A DNA stretch of 64,000 nt from Panagrolaimus kolymaensis (taxonomy: Eukaryota; Nematoda; Chromadorea; Rhabditida; Panagrolaimidae). Below are positions 28,401 to 37,611 of this stretch, in pieces. Below the pieces are notes generated by a model. It was given only the letters and a program-made list of their open reading frames with translations. It had not been told where the DNA came from and ran no database searches. Numbering within the stretch: position 1 is the stretch's first letter; each line of letters starts with the position of its first letter. The stretch is from positions 620,001 to 684,000 of the forward strand of contig JAJQJQ010000050.1 in the NCBI GenBank assembly GCA_028622995.1. Direction: 5' to 3'. The position numbers were made by a program, and so were the translations under genes.

Positions 28401-31400
28401 CCTTCAAAGTGGATCAATTGCAAACTATGGTCTTGATGATGTCTATGGTGGATGATGAACTCAAAGGATTTCGTTCAATGATTTTATCTCACCTCAATGC
28501 AACACCGAATGCTACGCTTGCTGATTTGGAAGCGAAGATCGAAACTGCAATTATGACAAATAACGAGCAAAGCTTACCTGTAAAAGCACATGTCGACTAT
28601 ATCTTTCAAGATAACAACGGTAATGGAAGCCGTGGAAACAACTTCAATGGTGAAAGAAGATCTTTTGGAAACCAAAATATGAAGGAAACGCAAAAGAAAT
28701 GTTATCGTTGCAATGGACCGCACGAAGCTTCCACTTGTCGACACAAAGATTCAACTTGCTCGCTCTGTGGAAAACTTGGACACATCTCCGAAGCGTGTCC
28801 ACGACATCAACAACCTCGTGCTGATGGATTCTATGGTAGTCATGGCAAAAATGCAAGAAAGAAGAACTTCAAGAAGAAGCGTCCTAAGTTCAACGAAATA
28901 GCTATGGAGGCTCTCACGTTGGATCCTGTTATCGATGCTTGTAATATGGAAGCTGAAGAGGACAATTACCTCGTGGATATCGCTATCAATGGAAAGAAAT
29001 TGAAGATCCCATTGGATACTGGCGCTTGTATTACGGTTATGTCTATGGATGACTACAACAACGTTGGAAAACCGATCTTTGCTGGTCCACCAAGAGATGC
29101 AACTGCTGCTAACAAAGCAAAATTTCCTCTCAATGGTTCCTTTATGGCTGATGTCGCTTATGATGGTATGAAGAAGCCTCTACAAATCTATGTTGCTGAT
29201 GTCCGTTCCTCACTCCTTGGTAAAACTTTCATCAAATGCTTCAATCTCAAAAAGAAAAGTATCAAAGAGATATGCTGCAATCTTGTTGCTATGGACAGCA
29301 ATGCTCCTCCTGGTGTAATGGAAGAACTCCAATCAACCTTCAAATGCTTATTTGGTGAAGGAATGGGATGCTGTAACAAATTCAAAGTGCACCTGCAACT
29401 TAAACCAAACTCTATGCCTGTTCATATACCTGCTAGACGACCTTCACCACATGCTGAAAAAGTGATCAAAGAAGAATTCGACCGTCTGGAAGCTCTTGAT
29501 ATTGTTGAAAAAGTACCATTTTCAACCTTCGCTTCACCATGTTCAACTGTTCTAAGAAAAGATGGAAGACGACGAACTGTTATCGACTTCGCTGCAGGAA
29601 ATCCAAGTTTGAATGAAATGCTGGAAGATCAAACATACAAACTGCCTGTACCTGAAGACATCTTTGATGACATCGCTGGATACCAATGCTACACCGAATT
29701 GGATCTCAAGGACGCTTACCATCAACTGGTACTGGATGAAGAAAGCCAAGAACTGGCTACTGTATCAACGCCACAAGGATACTACCGCTACAAGAGGCTG
29801 CCATTTGGATTGAAGACCGCTCCTGCTGATTTTCAACAATGCATGGATGCAATGCTTCAAAATCTTCCTGCACGTGCTTATCTTGATAACATACTCGTCA
29901 GAAGCAAAACTGTCAAACAACATGTTAAAGATGTCAAAGCTGTTTGCAAACGTATGGAAGAATATGGATTCAAGCTCAACCTTAGCAAATGCAAATTTTT
30001 CTGCACAAAGCTCACCTTCCTGGGACGCTTAATCGATGCTAATGGTGTCAAACCTGATCCTGCTAAAGTGGAAGCTATCAAGAACATGCCAACACCGCAT
30101 GATGTACCAACCTTAAGAACTTTTCTAGGTATGGCAAACTACTACCAAAGCTTCATACCGGCTATGCGTGATCTCCGTGAGAACCTGGACAACTTACTCA
30201 AAAAGAATGTCAAATGGACTTGGACCGAAAAAGAACAACAAGCTGTTGATGGTATCAAGAACAAGCTCATGGAAGTATGTGAACTTACACATTTTGATCC
30301 TCGACTACCTATTATTGTCGCTGCCGATGCATCAAAAGCTGGTATGGGAGGTGTGATATCTCACGAGTACAATGATGGAACGAAACGTATGGAAAGACCG
30401 ATTATGTTCTTCTCAAAAGCTCTCAATGCTGCTCAACAACGGTATTCTCAAACCGACAAAGAAGCTCTGGCATTGGTTACTGCCGTCAAAATGTTTCACC
30501 GATATCTGGAAGGAAGAAAATTCACTCTCCTGACTGATCACCGACCGCTGCTGAAAATCTTTGATAAGAAGGACAGACCTCCATCTGTGGCTGCCAATCG
30601 TCTTTATCGATGGAAGATAACTTTATCCGCTTATGATTTCGACATCAAATACAAAAGAACTTCGGAATTTGGACAAGCAGATGTACTTTCTCGACTCATC
30701 GCTGATTCTAAGAACATCCCTGAACTCTTCGAAGAAGAAGATGATCTCTCAGATGGCATATGGAACGTGGATAATGATCGTGAAATGGTGATCAACAACA
30801 TTGAAATCTTGTCGCTGAAAGCTCCGGATATTCTCAAAGCTTATGATGATGATATGGAAGCCAAAGAAATCTTGGAAAATATGGATGGAAAGTTCCGATT
30901 GGTAGATGGACTGATCATGATGCAAGACCGGGTATTTATACCAAAAGCTCTTCGTCCAATGGTTTTAGAACAACTACATCAAGGACATCGAGGTATCTCA
31001 ACAACAAAGAACCTTGCTAGAAGATATGCTTATTGGTCAAACATCACGAAAGATATCGAAGAAATGATCAAGTCCTGCTTTTCGTGCATTCAAATGTCAA
31101 AGACTCCTGTCAAAACAACTCTTGCTTCTTGGCCTGCTTCATTGAAACCTGGAGATCGAGTTCACATTGACTATGCTGGACCTCTCATGGGTAAGTTCTT
31201 CTTAGTCATTGTTGATAGCTATTCAAAATGGATGGATGTTTATGCTATGGATAGCGCCACCACAGAAAGCACCATGGATGCTCTTCATCGCTTCATGGCA
31301 ATCAATGGAATACCAATGGTAATCGTCTCGGATAATGGAAGCCAATTCGTCTCAAAGAAATTTGCCGAATTTTGTGAAGATTATGGTATCAAACATATGA

Positions 31401-34400
31401 GAACGCCAACTTACCATCCACAATCTAATGGCCAAGCTGAAAGCTCTGTCAACATCCTCAAAAGATTCCTGATGAAAAGCTCCTTGATTCATGGACCAAA
31501 TCTGGATCTCAACAAATGTGTGAACGACTTCCTATTGGTATATCGATCAACTCCTTCGAAAGCAACTCCAAATGGTGGAACCCCTGCCATGGCTCATCTT
31601 GGTCGCGAAATTCGCTCAAAACTGGATCTGTTGAAGCCTCAAATGCTGAAATTGGGATGTTCTAATGAAAAGCTGGAAAAACAATTTGATCTCCAATATG
31701 GTGCTCGTGAAAGAACGTTCAAGATTGGAGACGCAGTTCATGCAAAGAAATACCCAAAATCAAATTGGTTCAATGGGGTGGTCAAATCAAGGATCGGTAG
31801 AAAGATGTACTGGATCGTTGGAGACAATGGAAGAAAGCACAAGGTGCATACAAATCAACTTCTGAACCGTGTTCGCTATGTCTTCCCTGAAGATAAAGAA
31901 ACATCAAAGATGAATGATTCTTCTCAAATGGAGGGGAATGTGGATACGGCAACTGGAAGCCTCCTCAGAAATACACCAACTCAAGCTCATTCATCGCCTG
32001 CAAGAAACTCTCCTACGTTCATCTCAAATGAAGCTGTAACTGATTTAGAATCTCCTCGTCGAACTGTATCTCAACATGGAACGGCTGATCGTATGGAAGA
32101 TGGAATTAATGTTCAATCAACTCCTGGTAGAGCAACTGCTACTCCTGAACGACGTCGTACTGGAAGAAAGACAACTCAAACGAAGTTCCTTGATCCTGAT
32201 CCAAGAAAGAAAACTTATGGCTATGCTGCTCCACGACGCTAATGGTTCAACGAACTCCGCCTATTGTTTGTTAGTTACTGTTAGTTAATTTTATTGTAAT
32301 TGTTAAGCTAAGCTTATTTATTGAGGGTGGAAGAGTGTTGCAACCGCACACCTGTTTAAAGAGTGCTGAGTCTCGACACGCTTGTCTTGCATCGCTGCTC
32401 GCTTCCATTATCCGCTCTCGCTGGTTTAGCCTTGGCTAGTTTTGTTATCTGTTGTTGTTCTGTAATTTGTGCTGTCAAGCAAGAATAAATATAAACCTTA
32501 TTCCTTGTTGTATCTAAGGTTACAACACATGGGAGGCGGAAAACATGAAAAGATTTGTATTATTTAAAAAAAAAAGAATTAATATTACTAAAAAAAGAAG
32601 AATAGCCATCGCATGTTTTGCAAAAAAAAGTTCTCACAAACAAATAATGTTTTTTTTATTTTTGCAAAAAAAATATAAATTAATGCTTTTTGCTTTTATT
32701 AAAATCCTAAAAAGTGCAAGCCAAGATAATGGGAATTTTATTATTATGCCTTTGTGTTAGGCATGTATCCCAAGAAAGAGGATAGGATACATGCCAAAAA
32801 AGGGTTTCGTGAACTCTAAAACTTAATTTTAAAAGCTGCATACTTTTTCTTAGAATAATTTTAATAAAAACAAGAAAATGAAAAGGTTTTTAAAGCAACA
32901 AAAAAAACGTAGGGAAAAACTTTTATTTGCAAAAAATTAGAAATATTGAAAAAAATATTAGGGGTTTCTTTTTAATAAATTTCCAAAGCCTTAGTTTTTA
33001 AGGCCGCTTAATTTTTTATAGCCTCCAAAACTTGCAACAATTTTCAAAAGGCTTATTTTCGTTTTTTTCGAAAAATGTGATGATTACCAACTTTTGAAAA
33101 CTTATATTTTTTTGCGTCATTTTTTATAAAAATTCCGTTAATCATTTTCAAAACTTAAAGGGAGTGTCCCAAACGATGAGAATAATTTTACTACGACGGG
33201 TGTTCCTAGCCCGAAAGTTTCATTGTCTCAAAAGCTTACAAAATGCTACGAATTTTTGTAGCTTTTTGTAGCATTTTGAGAAAATTTCGTAAGCTTTTGA
33301 AAAAACTTTGTAAAACTTTGTAAGACTTGGAGACAGTGAAGAAAAACTTTCGGGCTAGGAACACCCGCTGTAAGGGTTTTCTCATCGTTTGGGACACTCC
33401 CTTTAAAGAAAAAATGATATCAAATCAAAACACGATTTACTCATTTTTGAAAAGAAAAAAAATCAAAAAGATTTTTCATTTTTCTTTTAAGTTTGAATAC
33501 AATGTTTTTTTTTTGCATGGATAAACCTCAAAAATGACTTTTATGTTTTCATCTGAACAAATATCATCCAGTCTATAAAAAGGTGGTCAAATACCATCAG
33601 CTCAAAAACCCAAAAAGGCCGTTTTTATAAATAAAATAAACTAATATTTTTTTGTTTTTTAATTTATTAGTTTAAGAGAGCGACTTTTCTTAAATTATTT
33701 GGCTGTTTAAACAATTTTTTTCGTAAACAATTAAAATTGGTTTTTCTCAATTATTTTATATGACAAATTTAAAATTTTTTTGTTGTTGTTCTCACCTGTC
33801 ATTGAACCACCATTATTACCAAGGGATAAAGAAGAAAAATGATTAGCTACTTGACTAGTTGCAGAATTAAAATTATTTGATATTGACTGCTGAAAAGAAA
33901 TATTAAATATTAAAAAATAAATACATTATGAAATCAAAAAAGAAAAAGAAAAGAAATGCAGATGTTTAAACAAAGGTTAAATAAAAGTTGCTTACATTAT
34001 TATATACTCCATTTGTTGGATATGTCATAACACATGGATTTATTGAATCGGATGTGTCATCTGAAAAAATATTAGATTTGAAAAAGAAAAAAAGCGGAAG
34101 CAAATAAACGTGAAAAGAGTTTTTTTGTTTGTCTATTTTTAGTACAAAATGATTTTGAATTTTTGAACTAAACTAACCTATAGCTATAGAAAAACGTGTA
34201 TTTGTGTTTTCAAATAATCGAACAGGAGTAATTCGAAGTCTTGCAGTATCGGTGTCTTTTAAAGAAGTACGGTATCGGCGAAGAAAGGCACTTTTTCTCA
34301 TTCTCATTAATCTGTCACACTGAAAAAAGAAAGTATGGTAATAATATTTTTTTTAAAACTATTCTTATTTTATATTAAAAAAATGCAAATTTTTGGTTGG

Positions 34401-34794
34401 TAGAAAAACTTTTCAACTGTTTAGCAAAGAGGGTGAAAGTATACCATTTACATCAACTTACTGATTTGCATTGACAATTTACATATGGACACAAAGCTGT
34501 GTGACCTTTGAGTAAAATTTGAATTCCATGGCCTTCACATTTTCTACAGTATAACAATCTGCCTTTATTGCTTCTATAAGTATTTGTTTCTCGATCATAG
34601 TCATCGTCATCGTAGCCTTCGTCGTCCTGTAAAAATTCCCAATTACTATCATCTTAAAAACGGGGTCTGTCAACTAAAAAACTCGGTTTCTGGCTTACTC
34701 TCTCATCGGGATCAAAATGCTCCAAATTATTATAACTTGTTAAAGCAGGAAGCATATTTTTATATTCAAATTTTTCTTCCACAACTTCTTCCAT
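10420..34794 (-). CDS. DM-domain (doublesex/mab-3 family) transcription factor with long Gln/Asn-rich tail
   Basis: Sequence-specific DNA-binding factor of the DMRT family, which controls sexual dimorphism and neuronal or tissue fate in animals. Ten exons, 5' to 3' on the minus strand: 34794-34699, 34626-34462, 34319-34178, 34060-33996, 33889-33796, 26728-26676, 13214-12952, 12226-11893, 11832-11658, 11597-10420. Every junction is GT..AG and phases match; the product is 854 residues. One complete DM domain spans residues about 58-100: CRKC, GHG, GHTALC, then C-x-C-x2-C interlocked zinc ligands followed by a basic helix rich in Arg. It is split by intron 2 just before the last Cys. An acidic patch precedes it. 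Residues about 230-854 are low-complexity: poly-Gln (CAA/CAG coded), poly-Asn, His and Ala runs. A less repetitive block near the C-terminus (about 10,640-10,735) may be a conserved motif. Intron 6 is 13.5 kb; intron 5 (7 kb) carries a retrotransposon in antisense orientation and a MITE. Which nematode DM paralogue this is cannot be decided by eye. Confidence 0.88.
12227..12951 (-). other. DM-factor intron 7 (725 nt)
   Basis: Bounded by GTAAGT after the exon ending in a His/Gln-rich stretch and by a TTTTTTTAG acceptor. AT-rich filler; no coding potential or repeat was recognised. Confidence 0.7.
13215..26675 (-). other. DM-factor intron 6 (13.5 kb), no recognisable gene
   Basis: A very long intron against a background of introns usually under 100 nt. 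It runs from GTTAGT (after the exon ending ...NNNLK) to a TTTTTTTAG acceptor before exon 7. It is AT-rich with many poly(A) and poly(T) tracts. A few short patches stand out as less AT-rich: about 14745-14775, 18180-18240, 18465-18715 (an 83-codon open frame with several Cys), 22684-22735 (CCGCGG and GCCGCCGCC) and 25800-25860. They may be conserved regulatory DNA, relics of mobile DNA, or nothing. No tRNA, snRNA or intact nested gene was recognised. Confidence 0.75.
27474..27490. repeat. CT microsatellite
   Basis: An uninterrupted CT dinucleotide run of 17 nt, 67 bp before the 5' LTR. It lies outside the retrotransposon, since the target duplication is at 27553-27557. Confidence 0.9.
27553..27557. 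repeat. Target-site duplication, left copy (CATGG)
   Basis: CATGG directly precedes the 5' LTR and is repeated directly after the 3' LTR at 32528-32532. A 5-bp duplication is normal for Ty3/gypsy integrase and shows a single integration event without later recombination. Confidence 0.9.
27558..27749 (+). repeat. 5' LTR (192 bp)
   Basis: Begins TGTTGCAACC and ends GGTTACAACA, so it has the TG..CA ends and a short inverted terminal repeat. It is identical to 32336-32527. An AATAAA/TATAAA-like stretch occurs near 27707-27718 and could serve as promoter or polyadenylation signal. Confidence 0.95.
27753..27766 (+). other. Primer-binding site of the retrotransposon
   Basis: TGGTGCCGAAAGTG starts three bases after the 5' LTR; TGG pairs with the CCA end of a tRNA. 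Which host tRNA primes cannot be decided without the tRNA set. Confidence 0.75.
27884..32242 (+). CDS. Gag-Pol polyprotein of the Ty3/gypsy-type element
   Basis: Single uninterrupted 1452-residue polyprotein with no frameshift between gag and pol. Residues 1-30 are a Met/Glu-rich helical start; a gag region follows. Two CCHC zinc knuckles lie at residues 273-285 (CX2CX3HX4C) and 292-305 (CX2CX4HX4C). The aspartic protease has DTGA at 378. Reverse transcriptase has LDLKD near 607, LPFGLKTAPADFQ, and YLDN at 666-669, where the family norm is YxDD. RNase H has D815 in DASKAG, a later KEAL and TDHRPL. Integrase has an HHCC zinc region, then catalytic D1096, D1150, E1186 with 35 residues between the last two. 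The C-terminal integrase region and a Ser/Thr/Arg-rich end follow. The frame looks intact, but the Asp-to-Asn change in the RT active site may make it non-functional unless this lineage tolerates it. Confidence 0.95.
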   Translation: MVTEMERKMMDMLEAQSRMMETLTQRLEALSTADAAPNATNTAVKTYPTLDKFINDPLVAESTANWFAQIELSFNLHPLLSNKDKVSLVMTALDAQVATQVRQALLLVAPDISLFEDYVHLKDTMIAMFDVKQSLFAKRYSMFQLQWKGPAMESIKSFVGRIRNSTTNFDVDAFKVDQLQTMVLMMSMVDDELKGFRSMILSHLNATPNATLADLEAKIETAIMTNNEQSLPVKAHVDYIFQDNNGNGSRGNNFNGERRSFGNQNMKETQKKCYRCNGPHEASTCRHKDSTCSLCGKLGHISEACPRHQQPRADGFYGSHGKNARKKNFKKKRPKFNEIAMEALTLDPVIDACNMEAEEDNYLVDIAINGKKLKIPLDTGACITVMSMDDYNNVGKPIFAGPPRDATAANKAKFPLNGSFMADVAYDGMKKPLQIYVADVRSSLLGKTFIKCFNLKKKSIKEICCNLVAMDSNAPPGVMEELQSTFKCLFGEGMGCCNKFKVHLQLKPNSMPVHIPARRPSPHAEKVIKEEFDRLEALDIVEKVPFSTFASPCSTVLRKDGRRRTVIDFAAGNPSLNEMLEDQTYKLPVPEDIFDDIAGYQCYTELDLKDAYHQLVLDEESQELATVSTPQGYYRYKRLPFGLKTAPADFQQCMDAMLQNLPARAYLDNILVRSKTVKQHVKDVKAVCKRMEEYGFKLNLSKCKFFCTKLTFLGRLIDANGVKPDPAKVEAIKNMPTPHDVPTLRTFLGMANYYQSFIPAMRDLRENLDNLLKKNVKWTWTEKEQQAVDGIKNKLMEVCELTHFDPRLPIIVAADASKAGMGGVISHEYNDGTKRMERPIMFFSKALNAAQQRYSQTDKEALALVTAVKMFHRYLEGRKFTLLTDHRPLLKIFDKKDRPPSVAANRLYRWKITLSAYDFDIKYKRTSEFGQADVLSRLIADSKNIPELFEEEDDLSDGIWNVDNDREMVINNIEILSLKAPDILKAYDDDMEAKEILENMDGKFRLVDGLIMMQDRVFIPKALRPMVLEQLHQGHRGISTTKNLARRYAYWSNITKDIEEMIKSCFSCIQMSKTPVKTTLASWPASLKPGDRVHIDYAGPLMGKFFLVIVDSYSKWMDVYAMDSATTESTMDALHRFMAINGIPMVIVSDNGSQFVSKKFAEFCEDYGIKHMRTPTYHPQSNGQAESSVNILKRFLMKSSLIHGPNLDLNKCVNDFLLVYRSTPSKATPNGGTPAMAHLGREIRSKLDLLKPQMLKLGCSNEKLEKQFDLQYGARERTFKIGDAVHAKKYPKSNWFNGVVKSRIGRKMYWIVGDNGRKHKVHTNQLLNRVRYVFPEDKETSKMNDSSQMEGNVDTATGSLLRNTPTQAHSSPARNSPTFISNEAVTDLESPRRTVSQHGTADRMEDGINVQSTPGRATATPERRRTGRKTTQTKFLDPDPRKKTYGYAAPRR
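32323..32335 (+). other. Polypurine tract
   Basis: The purine-rich stretch GAGGGTGGAAGAG directly abuts the 3' LTR, the normal place for plus-strand priming. It has a single T. Confidence 0.8.
32336..32527 (+). repeat. 3' LTR (192 bp)
   Basis: Identical to 27558-27749 throughout on reading. It is followed directly by the right copy of the CATGG target duplication (32528-32532). Confidence 0.95.
32528..32532. repeat. Target-site duplication, right copy (CATGG)
   Basis: Matches the left copy at 27553-27557 exactly. Confidence 0.9.
32760..32795. repeat. Perfect short hairpin
   Basis: GGCATGTATCC at 32760-32770 is the exact reverse complement of 32785-32795, with a 14-nt loop. It lies in intron 5 of the DM-factor gene between the retrotransposon and the MITE. 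It may be a remnant of another small inverted-repeat element; function unknown. Confidence 0.8.
33159..33402. mobile_element. MITE: 244-bp fold-back DNA element with TTAA duplications
   Basis: Terminal inverted repeats of 24 bp are perfect (33159-33182 and 33379-33402; start AGGGAGTGTCCCAAACGATG). The inner arms are also largely inverted: GGGTGTTCCTAGCCCGAAAG at 33199-33218 has its reverse complement near 33346-33365, and the centre folds as well around a TTTGTAG-rich loop. TTAA flanks both ends (33155-33158 and 33403-33406). TTAA targets are characteristic of piggyBac-type transposases, so a non-autonomous piggyBac-like MITE is likely. No open reading frame of note is inside. Confidence 0.85.
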
Positions 34795-34819
34795 TTTTAT
34801 GGACGATGAAAAAAAATAT

Positions 34820-34828
34820 CTAAAAATA
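34820..34828 (-). promoter_or_regulatory. Candidate splice/trans-splice acceptor upstream of DM-factor start
   Basis: On the minus strand ATTTTTAG ends 26 nt before the DM-factor ATG (34794). It could be a spliced-leader site or the end of a 5' UTR intron. It supports the chosen start but is only a short motif. Confidence 0.35.
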
Positions 34829-37257
34829 TGAAACGTGTCACTTAAGTTACTGTATCGTATCCGAATATAAACAAAAAATGAGTTGTTGATGAAAAGAAAA
34901 AAATGAGGCTCGCCTTAAAAAAGCATAAATGAATGTGATTGCGATAAGCTAAAAAAATAAAAGAAGAAAAGAAATTGACAATTATAATGCTGAAATTAAC
35001 AGACATAGACAGGCTTGATGTTCACTAATATTGTCTCATTAAAGTGCAACATTTGATAAGAAAAAAAGTAAAATGAAAAAATGCTGAACTAAGGATTTTT
35101 CTATTTTTCATCCATCGAACGCCCTCATTTTTATTTTATTTTATTTTTGTTTGGAAAATAATATGTTTGTTATAAAACAATCTCTAATTACTGTTTTTAA
35201 TTCCAAAAAAAAATTTATTTGGCATTCACTGACGCACAAAGATGAAAAGTTACATTTTTTCCTCTTCCATTTCTTCTGACTGATAATAATTTTGCGATGA
35301 TCAACAAAAGAAGCAGCATAAAACACACAACAAAAGCTAGAAGGAAAAAAGAAAGAAAGAAAAAAAAGTTATTATCACATGCTTAAAAAGCTAAAACGCC
35401 TTAAAAATAATAGCTTACGATAGAAAAAAAATAGCGTGTTGTTGCATTTTTTTACCTAAAAAATAATAAGCAGGAAGTTGATTGAAAACTTTGTGGGAAA
35501 ATAATTGAAAACAATGAATGATAAAAGTGCAAGCAGCAACGACGTATGATCGAGTACTCATGTTGCTTGAAGCGTGATTGTCCAAAAATAAAATAAAATA
35601 ACTTTAGTCATCATCCTTGAAAAATAAAATACTTGGAAAAGAAAGAAGAAAAATTTTAAAAAATATTTCAAGTTATTATTTTTGTTTTTTCGGTGGAGAC
35701 TAAAAGTCTGGTGATAAAAAATAAAGGGACTAAAAAATGAAAGCATACTTAAATTACAGTCAGTAAAAAAGCTACATTTTGTTTACAGAAATAAAAATGT
35801 TTATAAAAAACAAAGTAAAGATTCTTGGTAAAAAGATGCTTTCAAAAACCATGAATCCCATCTAAATACAATATTTGATGACTATAAACTTTTTTGAAAA
35901 TATGTTTATATACTAGTAAAATAAAATTATTTGTGCTCCGAAAAGATTCAAGTATAGGCTCTGATTATATAAAATATTTTGGTTAGATATTAAACTTAGA
36001 CAAGTTAAAGTTTTACGGAAATTTCAGTGACTGATGTACCCGCGTTTAATAGACGAAAATTCTTTTTTCTTACAAAAAAACCAATTCGATCTCATTTTGG
36101 AATTAATAAAGCTATGTTACTAATTTGATAAGCCAATAATGTGATACTTTTTATAACCAAAATTTAGGATGGATTTTAAATTTTCAATTCAAATAAGTTT
36201 ATTTTGCATTTAAAAAAATAATTTTTGTAAAATAAAAAGCTATAAAACCATATTTTACAGTAACAACAAAAAAAGATTGACTTCGTGGAAATCTAATTTG
36301 TGTGAATTCCATAATCCAAATCATCGAGAGAGAAAAAAATTTCAATGAAGGGTTTCTTCGATTTTGTTAGTTTTACGAAAATTCAAAGTCAAAATCATAA
36401 ACAAAAAATTTAAATCAAGCAATGTTGTTATCTACGATATATTTCATAACAAAGAAGACAAAGAATGCAAGGAGAAGAAGTAACACACACCAAAAACGAA
36501 AAGCCGAATTTGGGGCAACAACAATAGCATGATCAAGTTCCGGTTGGTCTTAACCTCGTGTGTATATGGGAAGAAAAAAAGTAAGGAGTGTTAAAAAAAA
36601 TGAAGCAAGCGAGAAATGAGTGCTCAATTATCTTTTTTTAAAGCAACGACGATACTTTTGTTCTTAGATGAGAGAGTGACTTTTATTTTTCATACTTTTT
36701 TTTATCTTTCATTCATTTGACCTTTCGAACAAACGAGTTTTTTGCTGTTTTTGAGTTTGATAAAAAAAAATTATTATGGAGTTTTCAGAAAAAAAGAGGG
36801 TTCTAGAAAAAGGAAAAGTAAAAAAACGTAATAAAGCTTTATTTCATTTATTTTCTGTTCGAACATAAAAACTTTTAACGGAAAAATGTGAAATGAAACG
36901 AAAGTGTGAGTGATAACAGTAATTTGAACATAAGCGACAGAAGAAACATCGACATCGATGAAGATGATGATGATCAATAAAAAATTGAGCAAAAAAATAT
37001 TTTTTTGGTCCTCAGCATTCACATTAAATGCTGATAAAAAAAAGATGAAGAAGAAGAGCAAAAAAGTCGCTGGTGAAGAAAGAGAAACATCGAGAAACCC
37101 ATGGTCATGGTATTGATGAGCGGATTTTAAATTGCTACGGTATGTTTCCTAAAAACAGAAATTGAAATTAAACTCGCTTTTTATTTTTTTATGTTAGCAT
37201 TTTTTTTCTTCACCTTTTTTAAGATACCTTTAACCATTTTGTTAAAGTTTTTTTCAA

Positions 37258-37395
37258 AAATTTATGCTAATTTGTTTGATTCTCTTATCTCCGAGTGGCG
37301 GTATCTCTTAAATTTTTATATTTACACACATCGCAAAAGAATTTTTTTATTTAGAATTATGACTTTTCGATCTGATTTTTTTTGTGAGCAAAAAA
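37258..37395. repeat. Diverged tandem duplication, copy 1
   Basis: Shares ordered blocks with 37612-37757: AAATTTATGCTAATTT, TCTTATCTCCGAG, CACATCGCAA, a GATCT-containing block and GAGCAAAAA, with similar spacing. The copies are about 355 bp apart. Homology is by eye. Confidence 0.7.
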
Positions 37396-37611
37396 GCAAC
37401 AAATCATTAGAAAAGTTGAAAATAAGCCATAATGTCGTAGTGTCTCTTGGTAAAAAAGATGACGAAGTGGCATTAATGAAATTTTTGATCAGTGAAAAAC
37501 CGAAAAGAAAAAGTTGAGTGGAAATGTTTGACAGTTTTATGATTCTGAGTATATTTGAATGCAAAATTTAAGACTGCAAATAATCATTTCATTAAAATTG
37601 AAAGTGTAATA

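Larger units (their letters stand above)
27558..32527 (+). mobile_element. Complete Ty3/gypsy-type LTR retrotransposon, young insertion
   Basis: A 4,970-bp element with, in order: 192-bp 5' LTR, primer-binding site, one gag-pol reading frame, polypurine tract, 192-bp 3' LTR, flanked by CATGG duplications. The LTRs begin TG and end CA and are identical base for base on reading, so the insertion is recent. Pol order is protease, reverse transcriptase, RNase H, integrase, which defines the Ty3/gypsy group; no envelope-like frame follows. The element is clearly less AT-rich than the surrounding intron and uses different codons from host exons. It lies antisense inside an intron of the DM-factor gene, an orientation that usually does less harm to host splicing and polyadenylation. 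Confidence 0.96.
26729..33795 (-). other. DM-factor intron 5 (7.1 kb) containing two mobile elements
   Basis: The intron begins with GTGAG after exon 5 and ends with TTTTCAG before the 53-nt exon 6. About 5 kb of it is a complete LTR retrotransposon on the opposite strand and 244 bp is a fold-back MITE. Without them the intron would be about 1.9 kb. A short perfect hairpin at 32760-32795 and a CT microsatellite at 27474-27490 also lie here. The remaining sequence is AT-rich filler. Confidence 0.8.

Noticed and set aside
37191..37517. 108-codon frame upstream of the Tuba-like gene
   Set aside because: It overlaps the diverged tandem duplication and is not kept in the second copy, so it is not under protein selection.
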